Shown: in pieces, positions 8,246 to 16,712 of the stretch
How positions within the stretch are numbered: position 1 is the first letter of the stretch
Layout: each line of letters starts with the position of its first letter
NCBI GenBank assembly: GCA_943369485.1
Contig: CALRNH020000001.1
Location: 124,001-188,000, forward strand
Direction of reading: 5' to 3'
Length of the DNA stretch: 64,000 bases
DNA from: ATX-6F1 sp943369485
Lineage (GTDB): Bacteria > Cyanobacteriota > Cyanobacteriia > PCC-6307 > Cyanobiaceae
Program-made: the position numbers and the translations under genes
The notes under the pieces: model-generated
Databases searched by the model: none
Told to the model about the DNA's origin: nothing
The model's input: the letters and a program-made list of their open reading frames with translations, nothing else

Positions 8246-10036
8246 AGCCCGCAGCCAGGGGCCCCAGGGGTTGGCGGTGGCGATCAGCGCCACTGGGCTG
8301 GCTCGCTCCAACTGCAGCAGCCAGTGGTGGAGGTCCGGCTCCAGGGTGATCACGGGCCAGTCGGCGGATTCGGTTTGCAGGCGGTAACGGCCCTGGCCAT
8401 CTGGAATCAGGGTGCCCGTCCACAGCGTTTCAGCGGGCTCGGCCGGTGGCCTGTGGATCGATGTTCGATGGCCGTTGGGCCAGAGCCCGTTGGCACCCAG
8501 ACGCTCAGGGTGCTGCAGCAGAGCCCGCTGACGACTGGCCCATTCGGGGTGGTGCCAGGGAGTGTCCCAGAGGGGCAGGGGCCCCGCCGGGGCCTGGGCG
8601 TCGCCAATCAGTTGGTCCTGCAGCTCGCGCACGGGAAGCTCCGCCGGCCGGAGACCCCGCCGCACGCAAAGGGCTGCCGCCAGGCCCGCCGCCTGGCCGG
8701 TGTTGAGCACCAGTGGCTGCAGACGGGTGGCGCCATTGGCCATGTGGCTGGTGCCGATCGCCTTGTCGGCGGCCAGCAGGTTCTCCACATCACCGCTCAC
8801 CAGGGCCCCGTAGGGGATGGTGAAGGGAGTGCCGCTCCAGCGCCCGCCCCAGGGACAGGCCTTGGGGGCCAGGGGCCAGTCAGGGCCTGGGTAGTGGTGG
8901 TCGTTGACGTAATTGCCGACGGCGATTGACTGCACCCGCCCCTGGTCATCGATGGGAAGAGGGGCGATCGAGGCTCCCGACCCCTGGGGCAGCAGGTCCT
9001 GTTCCTTCACCAGCGCATGGGCCACCAGCCGGCGGCCTTCCCGCCAGTAGGGCATCAGGGCCAGACTCTGGTCACCCAGCAGATCATCTGATTGTCCCAG
9101 TGGCTGGGTCCCGGCAGGAAACACCCGGCCGGGTCGCAACCAGCCACCACTGGCCTCCTCGAGGGTGCTGAGGAAATGCAGGCTGTGCGAGCGCATCTCC
9201 TGGATGAGGGAATCTTCCTGGTCTGGATCGCCGCTGAAGGCCCGCCCCAGGTCCCCGTGCCAGTCGTTGCCATGGAGGGGCCAGTTCAACATCACCAGTC
9301 CCCCGGGCAGGCGCCCGTAGGTCAAGGTGCGCTCGAGGCCGAAGGCTTCGGCGGCTTGCTCAAACGGGGCCCCCAGGGGACCGGCGCGCTCAGGGAGATC
9401 ACCCGTTCCCAACTGCCCCATCACCACCCAGGTGGGTGACTGCACGGGCTGCTGCTGGAAAAAGGGCTCGCTCTCCAGGCGCGCTCGGGAGGGGGCACTC
9501 GGCTCCTGCCATTGCTCCTGGGGTTCCCAGCCCAGGCGGAAGCGGGCCTGGGCCAGGGGCAGGAGATCACCGCGGTCACTTCCATCGACCACCAGTTCCA
9601 GGCCCACGAGCCTGGGGCCTTCGGGAGTTTCCAGCTCCACTGCCGTGATCCGCGCTCCCTGGCGTCGCACGGCCCTCAGCGCGCAGCCAGGCCACCAGCG
9701 CAACCGTGGTTCGGCCGCCACCCAGCGCTGCAGGACGCGCTCGGCGCTGGCGGGCCTGTATCCGAAACAGCTCACCCAGTTGTGGTCGAGGCCTTCGGGC
9801 TCCTCCTGCTGGAGGGCCCGAAGCAGAGAGCCCCAGAGACCCGTCTGCCACGGGCTCAGTTCATTGCCGTCGGGGGCGCAGACACCAGCGGCGCTGACCA
9901 TGCCCCCCAGCCAGGGTCCGGGGGTGAGCAGCAGCGTGTCGGCGCCGCTCCGGGCCGCCTGCAGGGCCGCCGCGACGCCACCGCTGCCGCCACCCCAGAC
10001 CACCACGGCGGCCCGATCCTCCCCAAAGCCCATCAA
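8228..10036 (-). CDS. FAD-dependent oxidoreductase, substrate unknown
   Basis: This 602-residue flavoprotein of the FAD-dependent oxidoreductase superfamily resembles the PF12831 type. The N-terminal dinucleotide fold is VVVWGGGSGGVAAALQAARSG (about 11-31), with the GxGxxG glycines largely present (GGGSGG). A second region GLELVVDGSDRGDLLPLAQ and a C-terminal FAD-closing segment (LLAADKAIGTSHMANGATRLQP) support the assignment. No signal peptide is evident. Flanking genes give no metabolic clue: it is convergent with the exonuclease gene and divergent from metG. The substrate cannot be deduced from sequence. Confidence 0.75.
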   Translation of the reverse strand: MMGFGEDRAAVVVWGGGSGGVAAALQAARSGADTLLLTPGPWLGGMVSAAGVCAPDGNELSPWQTGLWGSLLRALQQEEPEGLDHNWVSCFGYRPASAERVLQRWVAAEPRLRWWPGCALRAVRRQGARITAVELETPEGPRLVGLELVVDGSDRGDLLPLAQARFRLGWEPQEQWQEPSAPSRARLESEPFFQQQPVQSPTWVVMGQLGTGDLPERAGPLGAPFEQAAEAFGLERTLTYGRLPGGLVMLNWPLHGNDWHGDLGRAFSGDPDQEDSLIQEMRSHSLHFLSTLEEASGGWLRPGRVFPAGTQPLGQSDDLLGDQSLALMPYWREGRRLVAHALVKEQDLLPQGSGASIAPLPIDDQGRVQSIAVGNYVNDHHYPGPDWPLAPKACPWGGRWSGTPFTIPYGALVSGDVENLLAADKAIGTSHMANGATRLQPLVLNTGQAAGLAAALCVRRGLRPAELPVRELQDQLIGDAQAPAGPLPLWDTPWHHPEWASRQRALLQHPERLGANGLWPNGHRTSIHRPPAEPAETLWTGTLIPDGQGRYRLQTESADWPVITLEPDLHHWLLQLERASPVALIATANPWGPWLRASRLAN

Positions 10037-10231
10037 CCCACCTCCTGTGGGGTGCTCCAGTGGCCGAGTCGATCGAGCATCGCTTCAGGAGCCAGCGTCT
10101 GGGGCATGATGCCGCGCCGTCGAGGGGCAGGAGACCCACCCGCTTCAGGGGATGGCTGGGGGGATGATCGGTAGGATCCGGCCTCGGCACGGGACCGCCT
10201 TGGCGGCGCAGCGGCCCCCCCTCGAGCGCCG

Positions 10232-11851
10232 ATGACCTTCACCCTCACCACACCGCTCTATTACGTCAACGACAAGCCTCATCTCGGCAGCGCCTACACC
10301 ACCCTGGCCTGTGATGCGTTGGCCCGTCACAGGCGGCTGAAGGGCGAGCAGGTTCTGTTCATCACCGGTTGCGACGAACATGGCCAGAAGATCCAGCGCA
10401 CGGCGGAGTCAGCGGGGCTCAGTCCCCAGGCCCACTGCGACGCCGTCAGCTCCCAGTACCGGGACCTCTGGGAGCACTGGCAGATCAGCAACGACCGGCT
10501 GATTCGCACCACCGATCCACGCCACCGACGCCTCGTCGAGCAGTTCTTCGCTCGCGTGCAGGCCAATGGCGACATCGTTGAAGGGCGCCAGCAGGGCTGG
10601 TACTGCGTGGCCTGCGAAGAGTTCAAGGACGACCCCCACGAGGCTCAGGATCCGGAGTGCCCCACCCATCGGCGCCCCCTGGAGTGGCGCGATGAGCTCA
10701 ATCTGTTCTTTCGTCTCTCGCGGTATCAATCCCAGGTCGAAGCGCTCGTCACCCAGGAGGGTTTCATCCAGCCCCCCAGCCGGCGTCGGGAGGTGGAGAA
10801 CTTCGTGGGTCAGGGCCTGCGCGACTTCTCGATTTCCAGGGTCAATCTGCCCTGGGGCATCCCGGTACCCGGCCATGCGGGTCACACGTTCTACGTCTGG
10901 TTCGACGCCCTCCTGGGGTACCTCACGGCCTTGCTGGAGCCAGGCGATGAGCCGGATCTGGAAACCGCCCTGGCTCGTGGCTGGCCCGCCAGCCTGCACG
11001 TGATCGGCAAGGACATCCTGCGCTTCCACGCCGTCTACTGGCCCGCGATGCTGCTCTCGGCGGGCCTGGAACCCCCGAAGCAGGTGTTTGGCCATGGCTT
11101 TCTCACCCGCGAGGGCCAGAAGATGGGCAAATCGTTGGGCAACGTGCTCGACCCGGCGGTGCTGCTGGAGCGCTGCGGCCGCGATGCCGTGCGCTGGTAT
11201 CTGCTTCGGGACATCTCCTTCGGCGATGACGGCGATTTTCAGCAGCAGCGCTTCGTCGAACTGGTCAACAATGATCTGGCCAACACGATCGGCAATCTGC
11301 TCAACCGCACCTCTTCGATGGCGCGCCGCTGGTTCAATGGCGCCGTACCCCCCCCCGCCGCCGCCGGCCAGAGCGATCATCCCCTGGCCCAGGCCGCCGA
11401 GCAGGCAGGCCTGGCGGTGCTCGACGCCATGGATCGTCTTGATTTCCAGGCTGCAGCCGAGGCGGCCCTGCAACTGGCGATCAGTGCCAACGGCTACCTC
11501 AATGAACGGGCTCCCTGGAGCCGTATCAAACAAGAGGGTCAGCTTGCCGTTGTGGGAGAGGACCTCTATGCCGTGCTGGAGTCGGCGCGGCAGGTGGCCC
11601 TTCTGATCGCTGCCCTGGTGCCGGAGCTGTCGGAGCGAATGCTGGGCCAGCTGGGTCAGCCACCCATGGCCAGCGGCGCTCAGGTTGGCGTCCAAGCCCC
11701 AGGCGACGCTGCTTCCATGCCCGTTGCTGCCGCCCTACCAGGCTCGTCCCCCTGGCTGGAACGTCTGCGTTGGGGAGGCCTAGAGGCCGCCCTGCCCCTT
11801 CCGGAGCCCCAGCCTGTGATGGCACGGCTTGAGCTGGATGCTCCGCTGTGA
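10232..11851 (+). CDS. metG: Methionine-tRNA ligase
   Basis: This class I aminoacyl-tRNA synthetase charges tRNA-Met, including initiator tRNA. At 539 residues it is a MetRS without the C-terminal dimerisation domain. The HIGH-type motif is HLGS at about 15-18 and KMGKS is at 298-301 (AAGxxKM-like context GQKMGKSLGN). A zinc-knuckle-like region CVACEEF...CPTH lies near 126-148, and the anticodon-binding helices occupy the C-terminal third. Its stop overlaps the lptC start by 4 bp (GTGA), so lptC is probably translationally coupled to it. Confidence 0.95.
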   Translation: MTFTLTTPLYYVNDKPHLGSAYTTLACDALARHRRLKGEQVLFITGCDEHGQKIQRTAESAGLSPQAHCDAVSSQYRDLWEHWQISNDRLIRTTDPRHRRLVEQFFARVQANGDIVEGRQQGWYCVACEEFKDDPHEAQDPECPTHRRPLEWRDELNLFFRLSRYQSQVEALVTQEGFIQPPSRRREVENFVGQGLRDFSISRVNLPWGIPVPGHAGHTFYVWFDALLGYLTALLEPGDEPDLETALARGWPASLHVIGKDILRFHAVYWPAMLLSAGLEPPKQVFGHGFLTREGQKMGKSLGNVLDPAVLLERCGRDAVRWYLLRDISFGDDGDFQQQRFVELVNNDLANTIGNLLNRTSSMARRWFNGAVPPPAAAGQSDHPLAQAAEQAGLAVLDAMDRLDFQAAAEAALQLAISANGYLNERAPWSRIKQEGQLAVVGEDLYAVLESARQVALLIAALVPELSERMLGQLGQPPMASGAQVGVQAPGDAASMPVAAALPGSSPWLERLRWGGLEAALPLPEPQPVMARLELDAPL

Positions 11852-13011
11852 GGCACCCCAAGCTCCTCATCGTTGCCCTGCTCCTGCCACTGGCGGGATG
11901 CTGGTCGACGCCGGTTGTCAAGGAGAAGTCCCCGCCGTTCGTGTTTCGCAGCCTCAACCTGCGGCAGCAGGATTCCAAGGGGCGACCAGCCTGGGAACTG
12001 CGCAGCCCCGAAGCCCGTTACGACATGGGTGCCCGCATGGCCTACGCCTTGCTGCCGAAGGGGGTGATTTACGCCAATGGAAAGGCCCGGTACCGGGTGC
12101 AGGCGGCCAAGGGGGTCGTCTTCAACGATGGTGAGCAGATCACCCTTGAGCAGGGCGTGCGCATTGAGGTGATCAACGACCGGCCCGTGCTGATCACCGG
12201 TGATCGGGTGCGCTGGATCCCACGCAAGAAGCTGATGGAGATCGACCGCCGACCGGTGGCCTTCGACCAGCAGTCGCGCATCAGCGCCACCAAAGCCCGC
12301 TTTCGCCTCGACCTCGATCGCATTGAACTGCGCGGCCAGCCGCGTCTGGAGCGCTGGGAAGGACAGGCCAGATCCGCAGGCCAGCGTCAGGGTCCACCTC
12401 AAACCGTGCTCAAGCTGACCCAGGCCGACTGGACCCCCGGCAGTGGCAGTCTCCAGGGCAGCGGCCCGGTGCGCGCTGAGCGACAGGGCAAGAAAGGTAG
12501 CGCTCAGGTGCTCACCGCCTCCGCCCTGGTGGGCAACACCCGTCAGCAGTGGCTCGATTTCCTTGCGCCGGTGCGGCTCACCGACAGGGCCCAGAAGGCC
12601 AAGCTTGAGGCCGGTCCCAGCCGCTGGGATTTCGGCAGCCAGCGCATCAGCAGCGCCGTGCCCTTCACCGCCGTCGTCGGCAAGCTCCACATCCACGGGG
12701 CTGCCTTCGAGATCCTGCAGAACGAGCAGATCGTTCACATCCGAGGGGCCTGCGACCTGCGGCAGCCTGGCGAGTGGCTCCAGGCCCCGGTCTGTCGCTG
12801 GAACTGGACCACCCAGGCCTTCAACGCGACGGGGGGTGTCGTGATGCGGCGCACCGCCAACAAGCAACTGACCCGCTCGAGCGAAGTGAACGGCAAGCTG
12901 GGCGATGCGGGTCTGGCGGTGTTCACCACCCCGGGAGGGAGGGTCAGCTCCCGTCTGGAGTTGCCGCCGAGGGCTCCCCAGCAGCGTCCCAGCGCTCCAG
13001 TGACATTCTGA
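11848..13011 (+). CDS. lptC: LptC-like lipopolysaccharide export lipoprotein
   Basis: This is a probable LPS-transport bridge component on the periplasmic side of the inner membrane. The N-terminus is a lipoprotein signal (LLLPLAGC, lipidated Cys18). The following region has the OstA/LptC-type beta-jellyroll pattern (AWELRSPEARYDMGARMAYA, then repeated GD/ANGKARY strands). At 387 residues it is about twice E. coli LptC, as in other cyanobacteria, where the protein holds two jellyroll-like halves. The GTG start overlaps the metG stop. The partner genes lptA, lptB and lptF are far away at 36-38.7 kb. Its 3' end overlaps the convergent CCB gene by 68 bp. The family call is firm. The function is inferred from homology. 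Confidence 0.8.
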   Translation: MRHPKLLIVALLLPLAGCWSTPVVKEKSPPFVFRSLNLRQQDSKGRPAWELRSPEARYDMGARMAYALLPKGVIYANGKARYRVQAAKGVVFNDGEQITLEQGVRIEVINDRPVLITGDRVRWIPRKKLMEIDRRPVAFDQQSRISATKARFRLDLDRIELRGQPRLERWEGQARSAGQRQGPPQTVLKLTQADWTPGSGSLQGSGPVRAERQGKKGSAQVLTASALVGNTRQQWLDFLAPVRLTDRAQKAKLEAGPSRWDFGSQRISSAVPFTAVVGKLHIHGAAFEILQNEQIVHIRGACDLRQPGEWLQAPVCRWNWTTQAFNATGGVVMRRTANKQLTRSSEVNGKLGDAGLAVFTTPGGRVSSRLELPPRAPQQRPSAPVTF

Positions 13012-13648
13012 GCCGTTGGGACCAGCCCTTCAGCCAGGTTTCATCGCTGCGGCTGAAGCAGCGCGCTGACCAGCCCCCCAGCAGCACCCAGCCCCGGTAG
13101 CCCATGGGCTGGATGAGCACCGCTGGAACGCCCTCGGGAAGGCCCCTGAACTCATCGCGGCCTGGGTAGAGGGCCAGGTTGACCAGCGAGATGGCCCGAT
13201 CAGTGGAAGCGGCACGCGCGCAGATCGCCCCTGGGCTGAAAACCGCCGGAGACAACACCCCGCGGCGCAGCAACGTGCGCCCCTGCCAATGGATCAGCAC
13301 CGAGGCCGCCGGTGTTGCGGTGAGCAGCATCTGGCTGCCCCATCCCAGTTCCTCGGCGATGGTTTCAGGTAGATCCCCAACCAGGTCGAGGCCCTGATCA
13401 CCTGGGAGCTCCACCCGCTCCGGCGCCTCCGGCAGCGCCCTGGTCCAGAGCAGAGCTACCAGCATCAGAGCCACCGAGAGCAGGCCGGCGAGCACTCCTG
13501 AGCGCTGCAGAGCCGGGCTGAGTTCCGCCGTCGTCCATTGGTTGCTCAGGCAGAGGCTCAGTCCCAGCAGCCCCGCCGCCAGCGCCACCCTCGCGGGCAG
13601 GGGCATCCCCATCGCCTCCATCGCCGCCACCGGCTTCAACGCTGGCAC
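12944..13648 (-). CDS. Cofactor assembly of complex C subunit B (CCB2/CCB4-like)
   Basis: This membrane protein of the CCB2/CCB4 family (formerly DUF2930) is found in cyanobacteria and plastids. In plastids the family assists covalent attachment of heme ci to cytochrome b6. The product is 234 residues. Two N-terminal membrane segments (about 18-36 and 50-68, ending VALLWTRALP) are followed by a soluble domain containing ELGWGSQMLLTATPAASVLI and the conserved-looking PMGYRGWVLLGGWSARCFS. It is read against the surrounding plus-strand run and overlaps lptC tail to tail by 68 bp. The role in cytochrome b6f assembly is from family knowledge. Confidence 0.8.
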   Translation of the reverse strand: MPALKPVAAMEAMGMPLPARVALAAGLLGLSLCLSNQWTTAELSPALQRSGVLAGLLSVALMLVALLWTRALPEAPERVELPGDQGLDLVGDLPETIAEELGWGSQMLLTATPAASVLIHWQGRTLLRRGVLSPAVFSPGAICARAASTDRAISLVNLALYPGRDEFRGLPEGVPAVLIQPMGYRGWVLLGGWSARCFSRSDETWLKGWSQRLRMSLERWDAAGEPSAATPDGS

Positions 13649-13731
13649 AGCAAGGGCCCTCCATTGGCTCCTTCCCCGCGACAGGGCGTGCCGCTGACGG
13701 CAAACTGGTTCGGTCTATTGAACGCAGGCCT

Positions 13732-14415
13732 GTGGTCCGCGCCCTTCGCCGCCTTCTTCTGGCCTTGCCGGCTCTGCTTCTGGGTCTGCTTCTGGGCCTG
13801 CTGCCGGCCCCAGCCGCCTGGGCCCTGGCTCTCGATGATCTGCCGCCCAGTCCTCCCGAGCAGCATGTGCTGGACAAGTCCAACGTGCTCAGCCGCGCCG
13901 CGATCGCTGATCTGGAGCGCCGTCTGAAGCAACTCGCGGCTGATCACATTGACGCCCACCTGTTGACCTTGGGCCGACTGGATTACGGTCTTTCCCTCCC
14001 TGAGCTGAGCGGTCAGCTGGTGGCGCAATGGAGCGTTGCAGAACCTGATGACAGCACGCTGCTGCTTCTGATCGAGACCCAGAACAACACCGCGGCCATC
14101 GCTGCCTCCGCCGATCTGCTCGAGCAGTTGCCAGCAGCGTTGTTGGAGAGCACGGCGGCCACCACCATGGGACTCCCCCTGCGGGATGGAGCCCGTTATC
14201 GCCAGGCCTCGATAGATGCGCTCCAGCGCCTGCAGGTCGTTCTCTCCGGTGGGGAAGATCCTGGCCCGCCCGTTCAACAAGTGATCGAGAGGGTCGAATC
14301 CAACATCCCCACCGCGGATCAGACCGCTTCAAGCCATGCGTTCACCTGGGTGATTGTTTTGCTGATTGTTGGCACAATTGTGCCGATGCTGACCTGGTGG
14401 GTTTTCTCCCGTTGA
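13732..14415 (+). CDS. psb32: Psb32-like TPM-domain thylakoid protein
   Basis: This TPM-domain protein (TLP18.3/Psb32 family) is associated with photosystem II repair or protection. The 227-residue product has an N-terminal hydrophobic signal (about 8-32, ending AWA-L). The TPM domain begins VLDKSNVLSRAAIADLERRLKQLA and continues to about residue 165. One C-terminal membrane anchor (about 205-225) leaves a very short tail. The GTG start at 13732 is the first giving a plausible signal peptide. The pxcA ATG follows 7 bp after its stop, suggesting cotranscription. Confidence 0.85.
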   Translation: MVRALRRLLLALPALLLGLLLGLLPAPAAWALALDDLPPSPPEQHVLDKSNVLSRAAIADLERRLKQLAADHIDAHLLTLGRLDYGLSLPELSGQLVAQWSVAEPDDSTLLLLIETQNNTAAIAASADLLEQLPAALLESTAATTMGLPLRDGARYRQASIDALQRLQVVLSGGEDPGPPVQQVIERVESNIPTADQTASSHAFTWVIVLLIVGTIVPMLTWWVFSR

Positions 14416-14422
14416 TCAATTC

Positions 14423-15565
14423 ATGGGCTTGACCGATTGGATGGGAACGTTCGGCAAGGCCCAGGCCCAGGACCTGAGCAATGATCTGGAGCGGGCCTAT
14501 GAAGCGGCGTTGCTGATCCAGAGTCTCGAGCTGGAGTATTACAACGACCGGCCTGTGCGCCCGGAGCTGGAGCTCAGCATTCCACGCTCCACCAAGGCCC
14601 AGATGCTGCGCCGGTTCCGCGCCGCTCTGGTGGTTTGTCGCCAGGCTCTTGATGAACTTGAGCCGAAGCGAGCCGAGTTCGACGGGCAGGAACTGCGCCA
14701 GCTGCAGCTGATCGAAGCGGTCACGGCCCGCTACCTGAGCCGCAGCCCCCTGCCGAGCCTCAGCCGTTCCCCCGAGATGTTGCCCCGAAGTCTGCTCGGG
14801 GTGTTCGATCGGCTCAGGCGTCAGCTGGATCCTGAGGCAGAGGCGACGGTGGTGGCCGGTTTCCGGCGTCGGCGCGACTCCACCCTGGTCTCGCTGCGGA
14901 TCCTGTTGCTGCTGATCCTCGTGCCGGTGCTGGTGCAACAGCTCAGCCGCACCTATGTGATCACGCCGGTCTTGGACACGTTGGCGATCAGCCAGTCGTT
15001 CCTGAGTCAGCCACGGCCCCACATGGCTGAAGAAGCGGCCGACAGGCTGCGCACCTATCGCTCTCAGCTGGAGTTCGAGGCCCTGTTGACGGGTCTGCCC
15101 TTGCCAACTCCTGAGGAACTGAGGGAGAAGTTGTCCACCAGGGCCATTGAGCTCAACGATGAGGCCTTGGTCGAGAGCAGCCAGGCCCTGAAGAACGTCA
15201 TTGCCGATGGCTTTGGCTTGATTGGATTTCTACTGGTCTGCCTCTTCGGTCGCCAGGAGTTGCGCGTGTTGCGGGGCTTCCTCGACGAGGTGATCTATGG
15301 ACTGAGCGACAGCGCCAAGGCCTTCGCAATCATCCTTTTCACAGACATTTTCGTTGGTTTTCACAGCCCCGAGGGCTGGACCGTACTCCTCGGGGGCATC
15401 GCCAACCATTTTGGACTGCCGGAGCAGGAGAATTTTGTGCTGCTCTTCATTGCCACCTTCCCTGTGATCCTGGCCACGGTCTTCAAGTACTGGATCTTCC
15501 GCTATCTCAACCGCGTCTCGCCCTCCTCGGTCGCCACCCTGCGCAACATGAACGGTGGGGGCTGA
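14423..15565 (+). CDS. pxcA: Proton extrusion protein PxcA (CemA family)
   Basis: PxcA/CotA is a membrane protein required for light-driven proton extrusion in cyanobacteria and is related to chloroplast CemA. The product is 380 residues. A long soluble N-terminal part (about 1-155, rich in charged helices such as RFRAALVVCRQALDELEPKRAEF) is followed by a membrane segment (LRILLLLILVPVLVQQL), a loop, and three C-terminal membrane segments containing DGFGLIGFLLVCLFGRQELRV and FLDEVIYGLSDSAKAFAIIL. It sits between psb32 and cobU, overlapping the latter by 11 bp. Confidence 0.9.
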   Translation: MGLTDWMGTFGKAQAQDLSNDLERAYEAALLIQSLELEYYNDRPVRPELELSIPRSTKAQMLRRFRAALVVCRQALDELEPKRAEFDGQELRQLQLIEAVTARYLSRSPLPSLSRSPEMLPRSLLGVFDRLRRQLDPEAEATVVAGFRRRRDSTLVSLRILLLLILVPVLVQQLSRTYVITPVLDTLAISQSFLSQPRPHMAEEAADRLRTYRSQLEFEALLTGLPLPTPEELREKLSTRAIELNDEALVESSQALKNVIADGFGLIGFLLVCLFGRQELRVLRGFLDEVIYGLSDSAKAFAIILFTDIFVGFHSPEGWTVLLGGIANHFGLPEQENFVLLFIATFPVILATVFKYWIFRYLNRVSPSSVATLRNMNGGG

Positions 15566-16100
15566 TCTCACCCTCATCACCGGCCCGAGCCGTGGGGCCA
15601 AGAGCCGATGGGCCGAACACCTCGCCCAGCAGCATGGTTCATCGGTGCTGTACGTGGCCACGGGCCCCGCGTTACCGGATGACGACGACTGGCAACACCG
15701 ATTAAGTCTTCACCGCACCCGCCGGCCGGCGGCCTGGATCACCCACGAGGTGGGGGCGCAGCTGCCGGAATTCCTCTTGAGCGCGCCGAATCGGCATCTG
15801 TTATTGATCGATTCCCTGGGATCCTGGTTAGCCCATCACCTCGAGCTCAACCATGAGGAGTGGGAGCTTCGGCAAGAGGCGATGCTGACGGCAGTGGGCG
15901 CCTGCCGGGCGCCGATGGTGCTTGTGGCGGAGGAGTGCGGCTGGGGCGTGGTGCCGCCCACCGCCGTGGGTGGCCGTTTCCGGGATCGCCTTGGCCTCCT
16001 CGAGCAGTTGCTGATGGCACGTGCAGCGGCCGCCTGGCTGGTGCTCCATGGACGGGCCGTCGACCTGCTGAGCTGCAGCGTCCCTGTGCCGGAGGGCTGA
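15555..16100 (+). CDS. cobU: Adenosylcobinamide kinase / guanylyltransferase (CobU/CobP)
   Basis: This bifunctional enzyme of the corrinoid nucleotide-loop pathway phosphorylates adenosylcobinamide and then transfers GMP. At 181 residues it is normal for CobU. The P-loop is GPSRGAKS (10-17), with Ala replacing the usual Gly before Lys-Ser. LYVATGPAL and HRTRRPAAWITHE match the conserved CobU blocks, and the LLIDSLGSWLAHHL segment matches the DCLTLW region. VAEECGWGVVPPTAVGGRFRD matches the NEVG-GIVP block. The GTG start overlaps pxcA by 11 bp. It belongs functionally with the riboswitch-controlled hupE-cobW genes at 21.5-23.5 kb. Confidence 0.88.
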   Translation: MGADLTLITGPSRGAKSRWAEHLAQQHGSSVLYVATGPALPDDDDWQHRLSLHRTRRPAAWITHEVGAQLPEFLLSAPNRHLLLIDSLGSWLAHHLELNHEEWELRQEAMLTAVGACRAPMVLVAEECGWGVVPPTAVGGRFRDRLGLLEQLLMARAAAAWLVLHGRAVDLLSCSVPVPEG

Positions 16101-16103
16101 TCG

Positions 16104-16580
16104 ATGCCCCAGGTTGTCCTCTATCAGCCCCAGATCCCTCCGAACACCGGCAATGTGGCCCGTACCTGCGCGGCCACAGGCACGGCCCTGCACCTGATCG
16201 AGCCGCTGGGGTTCACGATCGATGACCGTCAGCTCAAGCGCGCCGGTCTTGACTACTGGCCCTGGGTCTCGCTGGAGTGCCACGCCGACCTGGTGCAGTT
16301 CGAGCGGCGGCGATTGATCCAGGGGGGGCGCCTGGTGGCCCTCAGCAGCCAAGCCAGCGCCCATTACCACCGATTCAGCTTCCGCCCTGACGACTGGCTC
16401 CTGTTCGGTCGGGAGACGGATGGCTTGCCCGCAGATCTGCTGGAGCAGGCCGATGCCACTCTGACGATTCCGATGCCCCGAGGCACCAATGCCGGTGGCG
16501 GCGTGCGCAGCCTCAACCTCTCGGTGGCGGTGGGGGTGGTGCTGTTCGAAGCTCTTCGCCAGTTGGAAGCACTGCGTTGA
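16104..16580 (+). CDS. trmL: tRNA (cytidine(34)-2'-O)-methyltransferase
   Basis: This SPOUT-class 2'-O-methyltransferase modifies the wobble position of certain leucine tRNAs. At 158 residues it is the compact TrmL size. Motif 1 is PQIPPNTGNVARTCAATG near the N-terminus. The knotted SAM site contains LLFGRETDGLP (about 93-103), IPMPRG and SLNLSVAVGVVLFEALRQ near the C-terminus. It follows cobU by 3 bp on the same strand, so it is very probably cotranscribed. Confidence 0.93.
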   Translation: MPQVVLYQPQIPPNTGNVARTCAATGTALHLIEPLGFTIDDRQLKRAGLDYWPWVSLECHADLVQFERRRLIQGGRLVALSSQASAHYHRFSFRPDDWLLFGRETDGLPADLLEQADATLTIPMPRGTNAGGGVRSLNLSVAVGVVLFEALRQLEALR

Positions 16581-16712
16581 CTGGGTTCCTCACCTTTTTT
16601 GCGCGCCGATCTCACCACGGCAACTTGCCGAGGATGGTTCAACCCGCTACTCTCTGGCCGACCCGGGGGATGACGGCTTCTCCACCGGGTTCTGTCCGAT
16701 GGGGAAATTTGC

